Below are positions 42,986 to 52,274 of a stretch of DNA of 64,000 nucleotides, piece after piece. A program made the translations under genes and the position numbers. The notes under the pieces are model-generated. The model was given only the letters and a program-made list of their open reading frames with translations. It ran no database searches and had not been told where the DNA came from. Every line of letters starts with the position of its first letter. Positions within the stretch are counted from its first letter, which is position 1. The DNA comes from Euglena gracilis (lineage: Eukaryota; Euglenida; Euglenophyceae; Euglenales), in assembly GCA_039621445.1 (NCBI GenBank), contig CP154957.1, positions 33,944,843 to 34,008,842 of the forward strand. Reading direction: 5' to 3'.

Positions 42986-43045
42986 TCCTCCTACTACTGT
43001 CCATCCTCCTACCGTAACCCTCCCGGGTCAACCCCCCCCCAACAG

Positions 43046-43227
43046 ACTCTACAATACAGCTGTGCGAGTTGACCAATTCCAGCCTGCAGGAAATCGTCAA
43101 CGGGAAGGCGAAGGAGAAACTGGAGGCTGTGGTGGCGGCCGCCGAGCCGGAGGCAGGGGACCGGGAGCAGCGGCAGGCGGAGGAGCAGGAGCGGCAAGAG
43201 GAAGAGCGACGGCGGAAGGAGGCCAGG
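43046..43227 (+). CDS. Exon 17, coiled coil
   Basis: Acceptor CCCCCCAACAG; frame STIQLCELTNSSLQEIVNGK, AKEKLEAVVAAAEPEAGDRE, QRQAEEQERQEEERRRKEAR, ending before GTTTTC in phase 0. First exon after the satellite composite. Confidence 0.65.
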
Positions 43228-43625
43228 GTTTTCTTAAGCCCGGGTGACCCCACCCCCGGGGGACGGGGTACAGCTGGCCAGCAACTTTTTTCCAGCCATC
43301 AGCTCCCCGCTGGGGTGCAGAGCCCCCTTGAAGTCTGCTAAAATAAAGTTGGGCCAGTTGGACCGAAATTCTCTGAAAAAGGGGGTCCAAAATGGCCTTG
43401 AGATATTTTTGGGCTGAATAAATACAAATTTGGGCTGAATAATTCTAACCCGACTGGATTTGGGCTTTTTTTTGCCTGTTTTCGGGGTACCAGGTCCAGC
43501 TGCCAGCCGGCTTGAACCCCCCCCCCCCATGGCCCCCCCACCCCCGGGGGTGGCCAGCAGCATCTTTTTTCCAGCCGGCCCGTGGGACCCCCCCCCCCCA
43601 GGGGTCCTTAAGAAAACCCCTGAAG
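43228..43625. repeat. Intron 17, CTTAAG-family ends
   Basis: Starts GTTTTCTTAAGCCCGGGTGA CCCC and ends CCCCCAGGGGTCCTTAAG just before the exon at 43626, so the intron has inverted CTTAAG..GACCCC ends. Inside: AACTTTTTTCCAGCC and CATCTTTTTTCCAGCCGG. Confidence 0.55.
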
Positions 43626-43728
43626 GAGACGGAACGGGTGCGGCGGGAGGAGGAGAAGCGGGCCCGCCAGGAGGAGGAGCGGCGCCGCCGCGAGGAGGAA
43701 CGGCGGCTGAAGCGGGAGGCGGAGAAGC
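43626..43728 (+). CDS. Exon 18, coiled coil
   Basis: Frame ETERVRREEEKRARQEEERR, RREEERRLKREAEK after CCCCTGAAG. A TGA follows the KR codon, so splicing must occur by AAGC followed by GTTGAGG. Almost only Glu, Arg and Lys: single-alpha-helix or coiled-coil composition. Confidence 0.6.
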
Positions 43729-44195
43729 GTTGAGGGCGCCTCTGGCTTTGTGGGTGCTTTGCCGCGTTCCCCGACCTTTTTCCAGCCAGCCCGCGCCCCC
43801 TCCCCCCGGGGGCTCCTTAAGAAATCCCTGGTGGGGTGTGATTCACTGCCACATTTTACGGATTGATCTGGGGACAAGGTGCACCATGTGGCCGAGGTGT
43901 TTAAAGATTGATCCGCTTTAAGTTGTAAAATTGCTTTCTTTTGTGATTCTCAATCAAGTTTTGTGGGCACCAACAATTTTTTGTGGACAACCCAAAAATT
44001 TTGTGGTTCATTTGTGGACACCATTTGTGGTTCACACGCCTCTTGTGAACCACACATAATGAAAGCCTGACCTCACATGGGGCAAGAAAAGATGACTGTT
44101 TGTGGAGGGCACCGTTGAGTGGGCCTTTGCTCACGGGCTTGCGCGAAAGCGCAGTTGAACATTTTCCGGCGCCGCCCTGCAGCTGGCTGAAGCAG
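43729..44195. other. Intron 18
   Basis: Contains ACCTTTTTCCAGCCAGCC and GGGGGCTCCTTAAGAAATCC (43775-43830, CTTAAG family), then TTTTGTGG-rich unique sequence. Confidence 0.5.
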
Positions 44196-44310
44196 GAGGC
44201 CAATCTGCGTCGGAAGAAGGAAGAGGAACGCCGTCAGAAGGAGGACGAGGAGCGGCGGAAGCGAGAGGAGCAGCGGCGTCAAAAGGGCGAGGAAGAGCGT
44301 CGGCAACAGG
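44196..44310 (+). CDS. Exon 19, coiled coil
   Basis: Frame EANLRRKKEEERRQKEDEER, RKREEQRRQKGEEERRQQ. Acceptor GGCTGAAGCAG (start 44196) or CGCCCTGCAG (start 44183). The donor is unclear (GAGC followed by GTCGGC, or GGCA followed by GTCAGT). Confidence 0.6.
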
Positions 44311-45605
44311 GCGCCTTTTCAACCCTCCCCAAGGCAGTCAGTCCACTGTTGTAATGCTTGTATGAGTGGTGCTGTGGTCTCTTTGTGTTTGCCAAGTTTT
44401 GATTCTACATCAGTGGTTTCTCCTCACCAGGTGCCATGCACATAATTAAACACACACAAGCAAAATCAGCTGTGAATAGCAGTCATTTCTCGAAAACCAG
44501 GCACTCTTTTTTCTCAGGCTCAGAGGATCAGTATTTTTTTTAAAAAAATTGGAAGACCCCTGGGTTGGGCTGAACGCATCCCAGAAACCCTATCAGTGGA
44601 TGGTTGGCCACCCCCCATCATTTTGGTGGATGGGGGGGGCTAACCCCCACCCCTTCCTGTACTTCCAGGGGTGCAGAGTTTTATATTGCGCTTAAGCGCA
44701 ATGTATTACTGTTGCGCACGTTCGCGCAATGTCTGTAACCATTGCCTTCTGTACCTGGCAGTGTAGTTATTGTAGTGTATAGTAGTTATTTTGTTGTATT
44801 TATCTTTAGCCATCAGGGTGCTTGAGAAAATTTGACCCCCCCCCCCCCCCCCCCGGGAGGTCCAGCCAGCCAGCAGCCTTTTTCCAGCCCCGAACCCCCC
44901 CATCGACGAGTTTTATTTATTTTGCAGCCTCCCAAGGGGCGGCTGGGCGGTAATGGATTTTGGTTTTAAGGGGGGGTTACAAAAATGGGCCAAAAATGGG
45001 TGGGCAAAAAGAATGGGTCCAATTTGGTCGAAATGGGTCGAAGGCTGGTCAGGGCAAATTGTCATTGTCATTGGTTTTTTGCATAATTTTCATTTGTGGG
45101 GGCATTTTTGCAGTTTCCATTTTTTTTGCACCCAGTTTGACCCCAGGTTGGGCATGGTTCCAGCCGGAGCACCCCTTGGGGGATGGGTCAGCTGGAAGCT
45201 CATCCCCCAGCCCAAATTTTGCAGCGTCTGAGCTGCAGCCCCCCCCCCGGGGTATATTAATCCCCTCCCCCGAAGTCTTTTCATCCTTCCGACCAGGGCG
45301 TTGCTTACCCCCCCCACCTCCCAGCTACTCCATACCCAACCTCGGACCCCCCAAAAGGAGTAATTTTGAAGCACATTTGCCAAAAAATGATTTTCATTTA
45401 GGCGATTTTGAGCTTTTTTTTGCACGTTCTTCATAAAAAAGTGCTCTAACAGTGAGCTATTCCCGTCCCCTCCTATGGGAATACCCCTCGCCACAATTTA
45501 AGCACTTCCCTCAAGCACTCTGACCGCCGGTTGGGGTCCGGCGCCGAACTGGGAGGGCAAAAGGCTTTAGCAGTTGAGGGAGGTATAGTCTTTTTTTGAA
45601 CAGGA
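44311..45605. other. Intron 19, several dispersed repeats
   Basis: Perfect palindrome ATTGCGCTTAAGCGCAAT (44683-44700) with a partner TTGCGCACGTTCGCGCAA (44714). GTTGGCCACCCCCCATC/GATGGGGGGGGCTAAC hairpin at 44600-44650. CAGCAGCCTTTTTCCAGCC and GGTAATGGATTTTGG block at 44865-44965, related to 48925-49025. TCCCGTCCCCTCCTATGGGA at 45455. Confidence 0.5.
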
Positions 45606-45629
45606 TGTCCCAATATGACGCGAAGAAGA

Positions 45630-45679
45630 GGAAGACCGTCGCCGGAAGGAAGAGGAAGAACGCCACCCAGAGAAGGTTG
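45630..45679 (+). CDS. Exon 20 candidate, short coiled coil
   Basis: Frame EEEDRRRKEEEERHPEK ends at GAGAAG followed by GTTGAG. A TGA lies just upstream in this frame (45617), so the acceptor must be very close. Another frame (KKRKTVAGRKRKNATQRR) is also open, so the assignment is tentative. Confidence 0.4.
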
Positions 45680-46397
45680 AGTGGTGCGACATTTTGGCAA
45701 TTTTAGCTTGTAGATCTTGCGCCAAAAATTTCCAAAGAGAAGGGGTGGAGAGATGGTTTTTTTCAGGTTTTTACCTACATTTTTTTGCTTTCTGCATGTT
45801 TTGAGAAAGGGATTTGAGTATGAAATTGCCACATTTTGGTTTTATACTCCTCATCCAAATGCTTCTTTTTTTTGTCATTTTTCATTTTTTGGCAAACATG
45901 TTGCATATTTTCTGAAGCAGCATGATTTTTGAGTGTCACTCAGACATGGGGGGGGGTCTCAGAGTGCCCTGGGGGGTACCTGCCTTGTTGTGGGCCAAAA
46001 AGTGCCCAAGGTTTTTCTGGATCTTGGCACCGGAATTACCCAGACACTTTTTGTTATGTGCCCCCCCCCCCGGGGTCGGATCTGGGTGCTTTTGAGTGCC
46101 TGCCCAGGCAGGCACCCCCCTGGGGTGGGGTCGGCCTCGCCTTAAATTCAGCCTGACCCCAGATCCCCCCTGAAGCAGAATTTTTTTATGCATCTTTTCC
46201 AATTATTTGTGTATATTTATGACGATGCATGCGTTGAAACCCTCCTACAGGTCACATCCCTGGCTGGATTCCTGGAAACCACGACAAGTGAGATTTTGGA
46301 CTTGTTCTGATGATAAACCTGTTCCAGAGACATCGGCGAACACCATGGGAGTTGGGGTCATGCATGAGGGTCAGAATTGTGCCCCCCCCTGGGGGGG
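45680..46397. other. Intron 20, left part
   Basis: Holds GAGTGCCTGCCCAGGCAGGC ACCC with GGGGTCGGATCTGGGTGC (46070-46145), the dispersed hairpin family. Confidence 0.5.
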
Positions 46398-47270
46398 AAC
46401 CATAGGAGGAGGTTCGAGCTCGAACGTTCGAGTTTTGAGAACGTTTTTGGCCCCCCCTTTGAGGGGGGGGCTTAAAATCCTCGAACGACATTTGAGGAGG
46501 ATTTTGATCCTCCTTGAACGACGTCGAACGACATTCGAGGAGGATATTGATCCTCCTCGAACGACCTTCGAGGAGGATTTCGATCCTCCTTGAACGAACT
46601 CAAACGACCTTCGAGGAGGATATTGATCCTCCTCGAATGTCCTCGAACGACATTCGAGGAGAATCTCGATCCTCCTCGAACGACCTTGAATGACATCTCG
46701 ATCCTCCTCCTATGTATATGCATTCAGGTATCAGTTGCAAGTTTTTTTTTGGAGTTTGTTACCATGGTTCATTGTTCTTGATTCTGCTTGTTTGTTTGTT
46801 TTTTTTGTCTTTCACTGGCACGATCCGGAAGAAAGCAAAGACAGGGGAAGACAAAACATATTTTTTCTTACGCAGGAATGCACTCATTCATAAATATTTT
46901 TATTCAAAAATGTTCCCATACCGAGATAATTTCTGAGGTTATTAGAAGGAATAGGGTTAGGCTTAAGATTCCATCCTCAATGGTTGTAACCATCCCGCTC
47001 ATCGTTGCTATGTTTCCCTCTAGGAGGATCAAAATCCTCCTCGAAGGTCGTTCGAGGAGGATCAAAATCCTCCTCGAATGCCGTTCGAGGGTTCGAGGAG
47101 GATCAAAATCCTCCTCGAATGCCGTTCGAGGGTTCGAGGAGGATCAAAATCCTCCTCGAATGTCGTTCGAGGTCGTTTGAGGAGGATTTTAGATGGGCGA
47201 CTCTTTGGGTTCGCTGTCCTCAAACTACCTCAAACGACATTTGAGGAGGATCGAGATCCTCCTACTACTG
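46398..47270. mobile_element. Composite satellite element 2 (0.87 kb)
   Basis: Starts AGGAGGAGGTTCGAGCTCGA and ends ATCCTCCTACTACTG, as element 1. It has degenerate 43-bp satellite at both sides (46480-46712, 47020-47258), the unique segment (TGCATTCAGGTATCAGTTGC, TGTTACCATGGTTCATTG) and a single remnant of the 707-bp unit (AATAGGGTTAGGCTTAAG at 46950; GGGCGACTCTTTGGGTTCGC at 47194). The satellite on the right is in the opposite orientation to that on the left. Confidence 0.75.
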
Positions 47271-47472
47271 TCCATCCCATTACCGTAACCCTTCCCCCCC
47301 CCCACCCCCCCGTCTGCGACTGCTCCATGCCCCCCCCACCCAAAGCTCCTGAATTGTAGTGTCCCATTGCAGACAACAACTGCCCTGAGCAGTTCCAGCA
47401 AACGGCCAAACCCTGCTGTTTTTTGTGATTGTTTTCTCCACATTGGGTGGCCTTCTCTGCCCCCACCGCAAG

Positions 47473-47640
47473 GACGAGGAGCGCCGCCGCAAGGAGGAGG
47501 AGGAACGCAAAAGGACAGAGGAGGAGCGCCGGCTGAAGTCCGAGGAGGAGCGGCGGCAGAAGGAGGAGGAGGCCCAGCAGAAGGAAGAGGAGCGGAGGCG
47601 GCGTCAGGAGGAGAGGCCACGTCGCTCCCTACGTGTCGCC
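47473..47640 (+). CDS. Exon 21, coiled coil
   Basis: Acceptor CCCCCACCGCAAG; frame DEERRRKEEEERKRTEEERR, LKSEEERRQKEEEAQQKEEE, RRRRQEERPRRSLRV. The donor is probably CCTAC followed by GTGTCG, or GATG followed by GTCAGG. Confidence 0.65.
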
Positions 47641-47930
47641 GATGGTCAGGCAGAATGAAAAAAAAAACATATGGTGTTGTTTTTTTCTAGAGAAATAGGC
47701 ACACAGTTGCACACAGAAGTGATTCATGTAACCCCTCAATTGCCACTAAGCAGCACTCGCGCTTTAAAAACCAATGCCCCCCCCCCCCCCCTGAGATCGC
47801 CTCCCTCCCTGCAGCCCCCCGCCCATTTGCCCCCCTACAGTGGATATCTGCTCGTTCTTCTGCACATGCACATGTATTCTGTGCCAACTTTCGCGGTGGC
47901 CATCGCGTTACAGGGGCGATGTGACAGCAG

Positions 47931-48175
47931 CGGAAGGAGAAGGATGAGAAGGCACGGGAACGAGTGAGGCGGGAGGCCGAGGAGCGCAAGCGGAAGGAGG
48001 AGGAGGAGCGGCGGCGGCGGGAGGAGGAGGAGCGGCGCCTGGCGGAGTGGCCGACCTGCGCGGAGAGCTGCCAGCCCCGGGCCGACGACAGCGCGGACGG
48101 GGAGAGGAAGAAGCGGAAGCAGCGGACCCGCAAGGACGCCAGCGTGGATGAACCGCACAGCCTGTCCAGGCTGAG
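47931..48175 (+). CDS. Exon 22, coiled coil then basic tail
   Basis: Acceptor GATGTGACAGCAG; frame RKEKDEKARERVRREAEERK, RKEEEERRRREEEERRLAEW, then PTCAESCQPRADDSADGERK, KRKQRTRKDASVDEPHSLSR. KKRKQRTRK is a possible nuclear localisation signal. Ends CTGAG followed by GTTCAAG. Confidence 0.7.
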
Positions 48176-48499
48176 GTTCAAGCCGAGGCCGACCCCACCC
48201 TCGGGGGGGGGGGGGGCTGGGCACGCCCAGCACCCAGATCCAACCCCTGGCCCCCCAGGGGGAGAGGGTAGAACAACACATGGCCAAAGGTCAATAGTGC
48301 TGCGCACTCGGCCGCTTCTGGCGCTGAAGCCTGGCATGGGGCTGTTCGGCCCGCAATCAGCAGACACCAACCCCCCCCCCCTGGAGGTATGCTTGCCTGC
48401 CCAGGCACCCCAGGGCACCCCAAGACCCCCCTCCCCCTTCCCGGGTTGGTCGAACCCAGCCTGAGCTTGTCCAGTAGCACCTCCCCCCCCACTCCGCCG
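48176..48499. other. Intron 22
   Basis: GCTGGGCACGCCCAGC hairpin (48218) and GCTTGCCTGCCCAGGCACCC repeat (48389). C-run block follows. Confidence 0.5.
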
Positions 48500-48614
48500 A
48501 GGTCGCCTGCACGGCGCCCGACCCCACGCCCCACCCAGTGCCGGCGGCCGAACCGGTCGTGCCAGCCCCAGCCACCCCGCTGGATACCGTCGCCCCAGCC
48601 GCGGTGGCTTGCGG
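48500..48614 (+). CDS. Exon 23, Pro/Ala-rich
   Basis: Frame VACTAPDPTPHPVPAAEPVV, PAPATPLDTVAPAAVAC ends at GCTTGCG followed by the good donor GTGAGG. Acceptor either CTTGTCCAG or CCGCCGAG. Low-complexity, probably disordered. Confidence 0.5.
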
Positions 48615-49411
48615 TGAGGCTCTGGTTGCCCCGCCTCGTGAGAACGCGGCACCGTCGTCGTGGTCCGCTGCAATCCCAGACGGGTACAATTGCTCTGCGA
48701 GCCAGGGAACCGCTGGAGCCCACAACCTCGTTCGTGGCAGGTCACTTTTGTTTTGTTGCTGTGTCAATGTGACATTCCAGAAAACGGCGGGACAAGGGGG
48801 AAGGCGGTTTGCGTGCCAGATTGGGAAAAGTATGATGGGGCGGAGGTTGGGACATGGCTGAGGTGGGGCCAGGGCGTCGCTTTAAGCCGGAGGGCACCCC
48901 ATCCCGCCAAGGGGGGGGGGTCCCGCTAGCTAACAGCCTTTTTCCAGCCCCAGATACCCCATCCACGAGTTTTAATCTTTTTCCAGCTGCCTGAAGGGTA
49001 GCTGGACGTTGATGGATTTTGGAGTGCAAAAATGGGCCAAAATTGGGCAAAAATGGGCTGGCCAGGGCAAATTTAGGTCAAAAAGTAGATTTTTTGCATA
49101 ATTGGCAGTTTTTGGGTTTTTTGCAGTTTCGATTTTTTGGATTCGGTTCGACCCCAGGTTGGGCCCAGTTCCAGGCGGGTGGGGGGGACCCCATGGAGGA
49201 GAAGGAGTTAGCCAGCAGCCTTTTCCCAGCCAGCCCAAATTGTCCAACCTCTGAGCTTGACCCCCTGAGGTCACTAAGCGTCGCCCTGCTGGGGGCAGTT
49301 TTTTTTGTGGACCTGCCGCCCCCCCCCCCCCCCCCCCCCCGCTCATTGGCAATCCACCGGCCCAATCACTTGCGGGGCTTCGGTCGGGGGCTCGCCCAGC
49401 AAGCCCCTGCA
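48615..49411. other. Intron-like, CCAGCAGCCTTTTTCCAGCC-type repeats
   Basis: Block 48925-49025 (TAACAGCCTTTTTCCAGCCC, GTAGCTGGACGTTGATGGAT) repeats 44865-44965 and 50940-51050. Block 49140-49270 (GGTTGGGCCCAGTTCCAG, CCAACCTCTGAGCTTGACCC) repeats 45135-45240. C-run at 49311-49340. Confidence 0.5.
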
Positions 49412-49527
49412 GGCAGCTCCTCCTCGTCCTCCAGCTGGGCCTGGGCTGCCTCGTCGTCCTCATCGGCGGTGTGCGGCGTGGATCTGCAGGACCTCCTTGT
49501 CCCGCTGGCGCCGGCCCCGCCGCCCAG
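49412..49527 (+). CDS. Exon 24 candidate, Ser-rich
   Basis: After AGCCCCTGCAG the frame reads SSSSSSSWAWAASSSSSAVC, GVDLQDLLVPLAPAPPPSA and ends before GTCG/GTGTGC. VDLQDLLVPL is the only helix-forming segment. Third positions are strongly G/C. Confidence 0.45.
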
Positions 49528-50319
49528 CGCAGTCGGTGTGCAGCAATTTCCCAGGGAACAGTCGCTGCAAATTGAAATGCCAATAGTTCCATTGTCTTCG
49601 TGAATGGTTGGTGGCCTGTTCTTCTGGGTCAGCTGTTTGTCACGTCTCGTTTGCCGCTTTGGTTGTTTGAAGCTGAGAAGCTGCCAAGCTTCCAAGCTGC
49701 CAAGCTGCCTGGAGGTGGTTTCAGCGCGGTGGTCTCAGCCTCACCTTTCACAGTGTGGTGTTCAAGGTCGTCAAGATTTGGGTTCTTTAAATCCCTCTTG
49801 AGAATGAAACATTCTTTAGCATACACTGCATTAACGACCCACACAATTAAGGCATTTTGAAAGCAATGCAGAACTTTTTCCAAAAAGAGTCACACAAAAA
49901 CTTGAATCGCCTCCACCCCGCTTCCCCGAGACACCAGGCAGCCAGGAATTTGTCATTTTCAGCCCATAACCCTGATAAATCCCCCCATTGTTTAAAGGAT
50001 CTGGTTTGGTGGGTCGGCTGAATGGGGGCTTATTAGTCAAGGACAATTCGATCCCCCAAAACATACCAAAACCCCAAATCACCCAATTTTGTAATGTTGG
50101 TCAACAATAACATTTTTCATTCTGGTCGACTCATGAAAATTGCCAAAAGTCAAATGAGTTTTTTTTTTAAAGATCTTTCCATCAAAGTTGTCATCTGAGC
50201 TTGTGTTTGCTGACTTGCAGACAACACCTCCCAGGGAACAGGGGAAATCACCCCAGGGCATTTTTTGAGCAGCATATGGTTTACTGGAGTGGGACCATGC
50301 TGTTCTCTGCTGGTGCCAG
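49528..50319. other. Intron-like, no repeat of note
   Basis: CTGCCAAGCTTCCAAGCTGC direct repeat at 49680-49712. The rest is ordinary sequence. CTGACTTGCAG at 50210-50220 is an alternative acceptor for the next exon. Confidence 0.4.
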
Positions 50320-50436
50320 TCGATGAGGAGGACGCTCTGGATGCCAAGGCCAAGAAACAGCTTGATCGTAAACGAGCGAAGCAAGAGCAGCAGCTGAAGC
50401 GTCGTGGATCGTCGGAAAACCTCGCTGACAATGATG
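50320..50436 (+). CDS. Exon 25, charged helix
   Basis: Acceptor CTGCTGGTGCCAG; frame DEEDALDAKAKKQLDRKRAK, QEQQLKRRGSSENLADND, donor GATG followed by GTGTGC. RRGSSENL looks like a phosphorylation-type linker, which is inference. Confidence 0.6.
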
Positions 50437-51599
50437 GTGTGCCACGGTTCATAACTCGTAACCTTGTTGGTTTTTTTGCTCTGGTGCTTGTGAGAGTGTT
50501 GGGAATGGTTCATTCATTTATGGTTTTTTATATTTATTGCCTGCCCCCCCCCTCTTGTTTTATGAACCCGCTTTCCCAACGAACAGGGGTGTCCAGCCTG
50601 TCAAGTTTGCCACTTTTTGCAGCAATGCAAATGCCATGCAACCCGTGCTCAGAGAACATCCCCCACTTTGGGGGGGGGGGTATTTTCGAGAGGAGCGACA
50701 AAGAAAATGCAAAAAAAATTTCGGTGCCTTCGGCGCCGATCAAAAAATCCGGCACCTTTGGCGCCAGGCACCCACCAGCCAAAAAAGGTACCCCCTCCCT
50801 CCGGGGAGGGGGGGTCGGGCCGGACCCACCCACCTTACCCCCCCCCCCCTGGAGGGTCCCCCCCGGGGGTGGGTGGGTGGGGCCTCCCCCTGGTCTTAAA
50901 AAAACCCCTGTATCGGTTAAAACCGGAGGAGATCCGGGTCCATCCAACAGCCTTTTTCCAGCCCCAGTGCCCTTTTCCAGCCCCGGTGCCCCCCACCTAA
51001 AATTTTAATTCTTGTCCAGCTGGCCGTAGAGCGGCTGGAGGTTGCCTGCAATTTGCAGATTTTTTTTGATTTTTATGGATTCCATGTTTAGGCACCCCAT
51101 CCAAGCCCAAAAAAACAGGCTTCCCCTACATCCCTGCCCCATGTCCCAACACATCAGGACCTGCCTGGGAAACTGTGGGTTGGCCAACCATTTTATCATA
51201 AAGTTGTCAGGGTACCTGGTGTTTGGCCAACCTGTCAGGGTCAACATCTATCAAACGGGCCTTGCCTGGGAAATTGTCAGGGGCTGACCTCTTCGTTGCA
51301 GCCTTCTCCCCAAGTCCTCAGGAACTCGAAGTGGTTTGAGTTAGCCAGTGGGTTCATCCCCCCCCTTTCGCGCGCGCGCACACACACACACATACACACA
51401 CACACACACATACACACACGCGCGCGCACGCACGCACACAGCATTCCCTCTGGTGGCCTCTTTCAGGGCCAACAACGTCCTCCCCCACGAGCCTCAGCCC
51501 GCTGAAGACCAGGCTTTTTTTTAAAAACCCAGAAGACCTTTTTGTGGGGAGGGGTGGATCCGGAGCCGGAGACCCCCAGGGGGGCTGAAAGAAGCCCGC
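50437..51599. other. Intron-like with hairpins and CA repeat
   Basis: GGTGCCTTCGGCGCC (50724-50738) and GGCACCTTTGGCGCC (50751-50765) short hairpins. G/C-run block 50800-50890. CCAGCC-type repeat 50940-51050. TGTCAGGGTACCTGGTG..CCAACCTGTCAGG direct repeats near 51205-51245. (CA)n/(CG)n microsatellite 51369-51441. Confidence 0.5.
51369..51441. repeat. (CA)n with (CG)n ends
   Basis: CGCGCGCG, then CACACA with ATACAC interruptions, then CGCGCGCACGCACG. Alternating purine-pyrimidine sequence of a kind able to adopt Z-DNA. Confidence 0.9.
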
Positions 51600-51869
51600 T
51601 GAAGACCCTGGCCGACGACGCGTGGAGCAACGTCCGGGCTGCCGCCCTCTCCAACGCCGGCGACATCTTCAAGCGCACCCCCTCCGCCGACACCGCCACC
51701 AGCGACTTCAGCGCGCTGGACGCGCTGCTCAGCGGCTGCGCCGCCAGCAAGCGGCCGCCCGGCACCGCGCCGGCGCAGAGCCAGCCGGTGTGGCCGAAGC
51801 TGTCCGCCAGCCTCTTCACCCCGGCCATCTTCGGGGAGTCGGGCGGCGCGGCGTGGGCCACCCCGGCAG
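51600..51869 (+). CDS. Exon 26, Ala/Ser-rich
   Basis: Frame LKTLADDAWSNVRAAALSNA, GDIFKRTPSADTATSDFSAL, DALLSGCAASKRPPGTAPAQ, SQPVWPKLSASLFTPAIFGE ending ATPA plus one base before GTGCTG. The exact acceptor is unclear (GAAAGAAG or GCTGAAG). The phase-1 exit joins the two leading bases of exon 27 (Gly). Confidence 0.65.
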
Positions 51870-52212
51870 GTGCTGCTTCCCTGCCCCCCCCCCCCGCGAT
51901 GAAGAAAGTGACGGTGAAAGCGGACTGTTTCCACGCAGAGTTTCCGTATGGTTGGCGGTTTCGGTTTCCGTCTGGGAGCCAACACGTCCCAGACAAGTGT
52001 GCAAGTTCCAATTGAAGGCAGAAAAAATTGCAATTTTTAATGGTTAAATGCGCACAGTGCACAGATGTAATGGTCAGCAAACTCTGTTGTATCAATCCCC
52101 GCGGATATTTGAGCATGTAGTCGGGTGTGATAAGTTTCTCCCTTTTCAAATTTGCAAACATTCAAGGAGACAATCATTTTGTCCCTGTTGCCTCTGGTTT
52201 GTTCCGTCTCAG

Positions 52213-52274
52213 GCGATGACCTGGATCCTGATGCCTCCGAGCAAGCAACAACGCTGAGGAATTTGTTGGCAATG
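52213..52274 (+). CDS. Exon 27 (short)
   Basis: Acceptor GTTCCGTCTCAG; frame DDLDPDASEQATTLRNLLAM, donor GCAATG followed by GTAAAC. 62 bases, phase 1 in and phase 0 out; fits both neighbours. Confidence 0.65.

Larger units (their letters stand above)
39506..42999. mobile_element. Composite satellite element 1 (3.5 kb)
   Basis: Left end CAGTAGGAGGAGG and right end (inverted) CAGTAGTAGGAGGA. Order: palindromic start (CGAGCTCGAACGTTCGAGCTCG centre), 43-bp satellite (39600-39990), 100-bp unique segment (39990-40090), 707-bp tandem array (about 40090-42490), 43-bp satellite again (42538-42985). No coding frame is supported; all frames inside are repeat translations. A reduced relative with the same end sequences is at 46398-47270. 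Both sit in introns of the coiled-coil region. Confidence 0.75.
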
